From Tepidisphaera sp. (GTDB lineage Bacteria > Planctomycetota > Phycisphaerae > Phycisphaerales > UBA1924): a stretch of 64,000 bases of DNA. A program made the translations under genes and the position numbers. Positions 62,652 through 64,000 of this stretch are shown here, in pieces (within the stretch, counting starts at the first letter, position 1; each line of letters starts with the position of its first letter). The notes under the pieces are model-generated. The model was not told the origin of the DNA. It saw nothing but the letters and a program-made list of their open reading frames with translations, and made no database searches. The stretch covers positions 310,001-374,000 of the forward strand of contig WGNV01000002.1 in NCBI GenBank assembly GCA_016124375.1, in the 5' to 3' direction.

Positions 62652-64000
62652 TTACTCCGAACTCTTGGTGGCGGTTTCGACGTCCACCTGGGTGCTGCTG
62701 GCGATCTCGTTGGCGGTGGTGACGCCCCCGAGCACCTTGAGCTTTCCGTCCTGCACCAGGGTGCGCATGCCGCTGGCGATGGCCGCCTGCCGGATCTCGG
62801 AGATCGGCGCGAGGTTGAAGGCCAGCTCGCGGATGCGGGTGTTCATGAGCATCATTTCGAAGATCGCCTTGCGACCCCGGAAACCGATGTTCAGGCAGTG
62901 CCCGCAGCCGACCGGGCGCATCGCCTTGCCCAAGGCTTCTTCCTTGGTGATGCCGGTGAGCATGAGGTACTTGGGGTCCAGGTCCTGCTCTTCGGCGAGC
63001 TTCTTGCATTCCTTGCAGAGGACGCGGATGAGTCGCTGGGCCATGATGGCCTGGATGGAGCTGGCGACCAGGAAGGGCTTGACGCCGATGTCGATGAGGC
63101 GGGTGATGGCGCTGGGGGCGTCGTTGGTGTGCAGGGTGCTGAAGACGAGGTGGCCGGTGAGAGCCGCCTGCACGGCGATTTCGGCGACTTCCTTATCGCG
63201 GATTTCGCCCACCAGGATGATGTTGGGGGCCTGACGCAGCATCGAGCGGAGGATCGAGGTGAACGACAGGCCGATGTGCTCGCGCACCTGGCACTGGTTG
63301 ATTCCCTCGAAGTTGTATTCGACCGGGTCCTCGGCGGTGATGATCTTCTTGTCGGGGCGGTTCAGGACGTCCAGTGCTGAGTACAGCGTGGTGGTCTTGC
63401 CCGAGCCGGTGGGGCCCGTGACCAGGAAGATGCCGTTGGGTCGGCGGATGACCTTGTTGAAGATCGCCAGGTTGTCCTGCTCGAAGCCGAGATTCACCAG
63501 GCCGATGCGGACGCTGTCGGGGCGGAGCACACGCAGCACGATCGATTCGCCGTGGTATGTGGGACAGGCCGACACGCGGAAGTCGATGTTGACCTCATCC
63601 ACGAGCAGCTTGATGCGCCCGTCCTGCGGGACGCGCTTCTCGGCGATGTTCACGCCCGACATCAGCTTGAAGCGGCTGAGCACAGCGTTCTGCATGCGCT
63701 TGGGCAGGTTGTCGCGCTCGATGCACACGCCGTCGATCCGGTAGCGCAGGCGCACGCGGTCGGCCATGGGCTCGATGTGAATATCGCTGGCCCGGGATCG
63801 CACCGCCTCGGCGATGATGCGGTTGCAGAGCTTGACGATCGGGGCATCGTCGTCGGAGACGTCGATCGACTTATCCAGCGAGCGGTCGACCGATTTATCG
63901 ACGGACTTGTCGACCGACTTGTCGATCGACGAGGTGACCAGCGATTCGTTCTGGGCGAACTTGCGGGCGGTGCCCGCGGCGGCGGCTTCGAGGTATTTGC
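62652..64000 (-). CDS. GspE/PilB-type assembly ATPase, second copy, N-terminus beyond the window
   Basis: The right edge cuts the gene; 448 residues are visible. The ATPase core is intact: AVRSRASDIHIEP, GPTGSGKTTT, APNIILVGEIRD (Asp box), GHLVFSTLHTNDAP (His box), and the tetracysteine LCKECKK and CGHCLNIG. Upstream of the core the reading frame continues with a low-complexity linker of Asp-Lys-Ser-Val repeats (DKSVDKSVDKSVDRSLDKSID), which would join the missing GspE_N domain to the ATPase. It diverges from the neighbouring gspE enough to be a separate paralogue. pilT follows 88 bases downstream. Confidence 0.93.
   Translation of the reverse strand, partial: KYLEAAAAGTARKFAQNESLVTSSIDKSVDKSVDKSVDRSLDKSIDVSDDDAPIVKLCNRIIAEAVRSRASDIHIEPMADRVRLRYRIDGVCIERDNLPKRMQNAVLSRFKLMSGVNIAEKRVPQDGRIKLLVDEVNIDFRVSACPTYHGESIVLRVLRPDSVRIGLVNLGFEQDNLAIFNKVIRRPNGIFLVTGPTGSGKTTTLYSALDVLNRPDKKIITAEDPVEYNFEGINQCQVREHIGLSFTSILRSMLRQAPNIILVGEIRDKEVAEIAVQAALTGHLVFSTLHTNDAPSAITRLIDIGVKPFLVASSIQAIMAQRLIRVLCKECKKLAEEQDLDPKYLMLTGITKEEALGKAMRPVGCGHCLNIGFRGRKAIFEMMLMNTRIRELAFNLAPISEIRQAAIASGMRTLVQDGKLKVLGGVTTANEIASSTQVDVETATKSSE

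Overview
The window looks like chromosomal DNA of a high-GC member of the Planctomycetota, most likely class Phycisphaerae. That placement is inferred from several traits seen together: a secreted protein ending in a double dockerin-type calcium motif and a terminal Gly-Pro-Cys-Pro, a PEP-CTERM-like sorted protein, several Gfo/Idh/MocA oxidoreductases beside a TIM-barrel sugar isomerase, and a membrane protein with the CPxCGYDLR zinc ribbon. No rRNA or phylogenetic marker was available to confirm it.

Layout. 1-5.8 kb: an outer-membrane PagL-like enzyme, a phosphotransfer (HPt) protein with a REC-GGDEF response regulator, and a sugar module (isomerase and oxidoreductase on the minus strand, a diverging MFS transporter). 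5.8-12.4 kb: two Tat-exported oxidoreductases with apbE between them, a membrane protein carrying one haem-binding CxxCH, a zinc-ribbon membrane protein and ATP-dependent PEP carboxykinase. 12.7-22.2 kb: tRNA-His, a TolC lipoprotein diverging from a GH35-like protein, a SpoT-like HD hydrolase, then the minus-strand run tpiA-secG-yicC-PDZ protein. 22.4-34 kb: secreted and carbohydrate functions (dockerin protein, glucan phosphorylase, PEP-CTERM protein, double thioredoxin-fold protein, a GH78-GH43 fusion). 34-38.5 kb: a methyltransferase, an ArsR/AHSA1 pair, DUF1801, and two single-gene blocks separated by three direct repeats.

38.5-46.7 kb is a minus-strand copper-handling cluster: Cys/His-rich exported protein, triple metal-binding-repeat protein, HMBD lipoprotein, TolC, multicopper oxidase, CopZ-like chaperone, CsoR repressor and CopA ATPase. 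Two near-identical CsoR-type operators (18 of 21 positions alike) mark its 5' end and the start of the copZ-csoR-copA part, so the cluster reads as one copper-responsive regulon that captures, oxidises and exports copper. No RND pump is present.

47.2-64 kb is a minus-strand type II secretion / type IV pilus-like cluster: a GspE paralogue cut by the right edge, PilT, a second GspE, GspF, four pseudopilins (G-, H-, I- and J-like) and an 1819-residue GspK-like protein, closed by a hairpin terminator. A tRNA-Pro lies between it and the copper cluster. Inference: this machine could export the large secreted proteins encoded elsewhere in the window.
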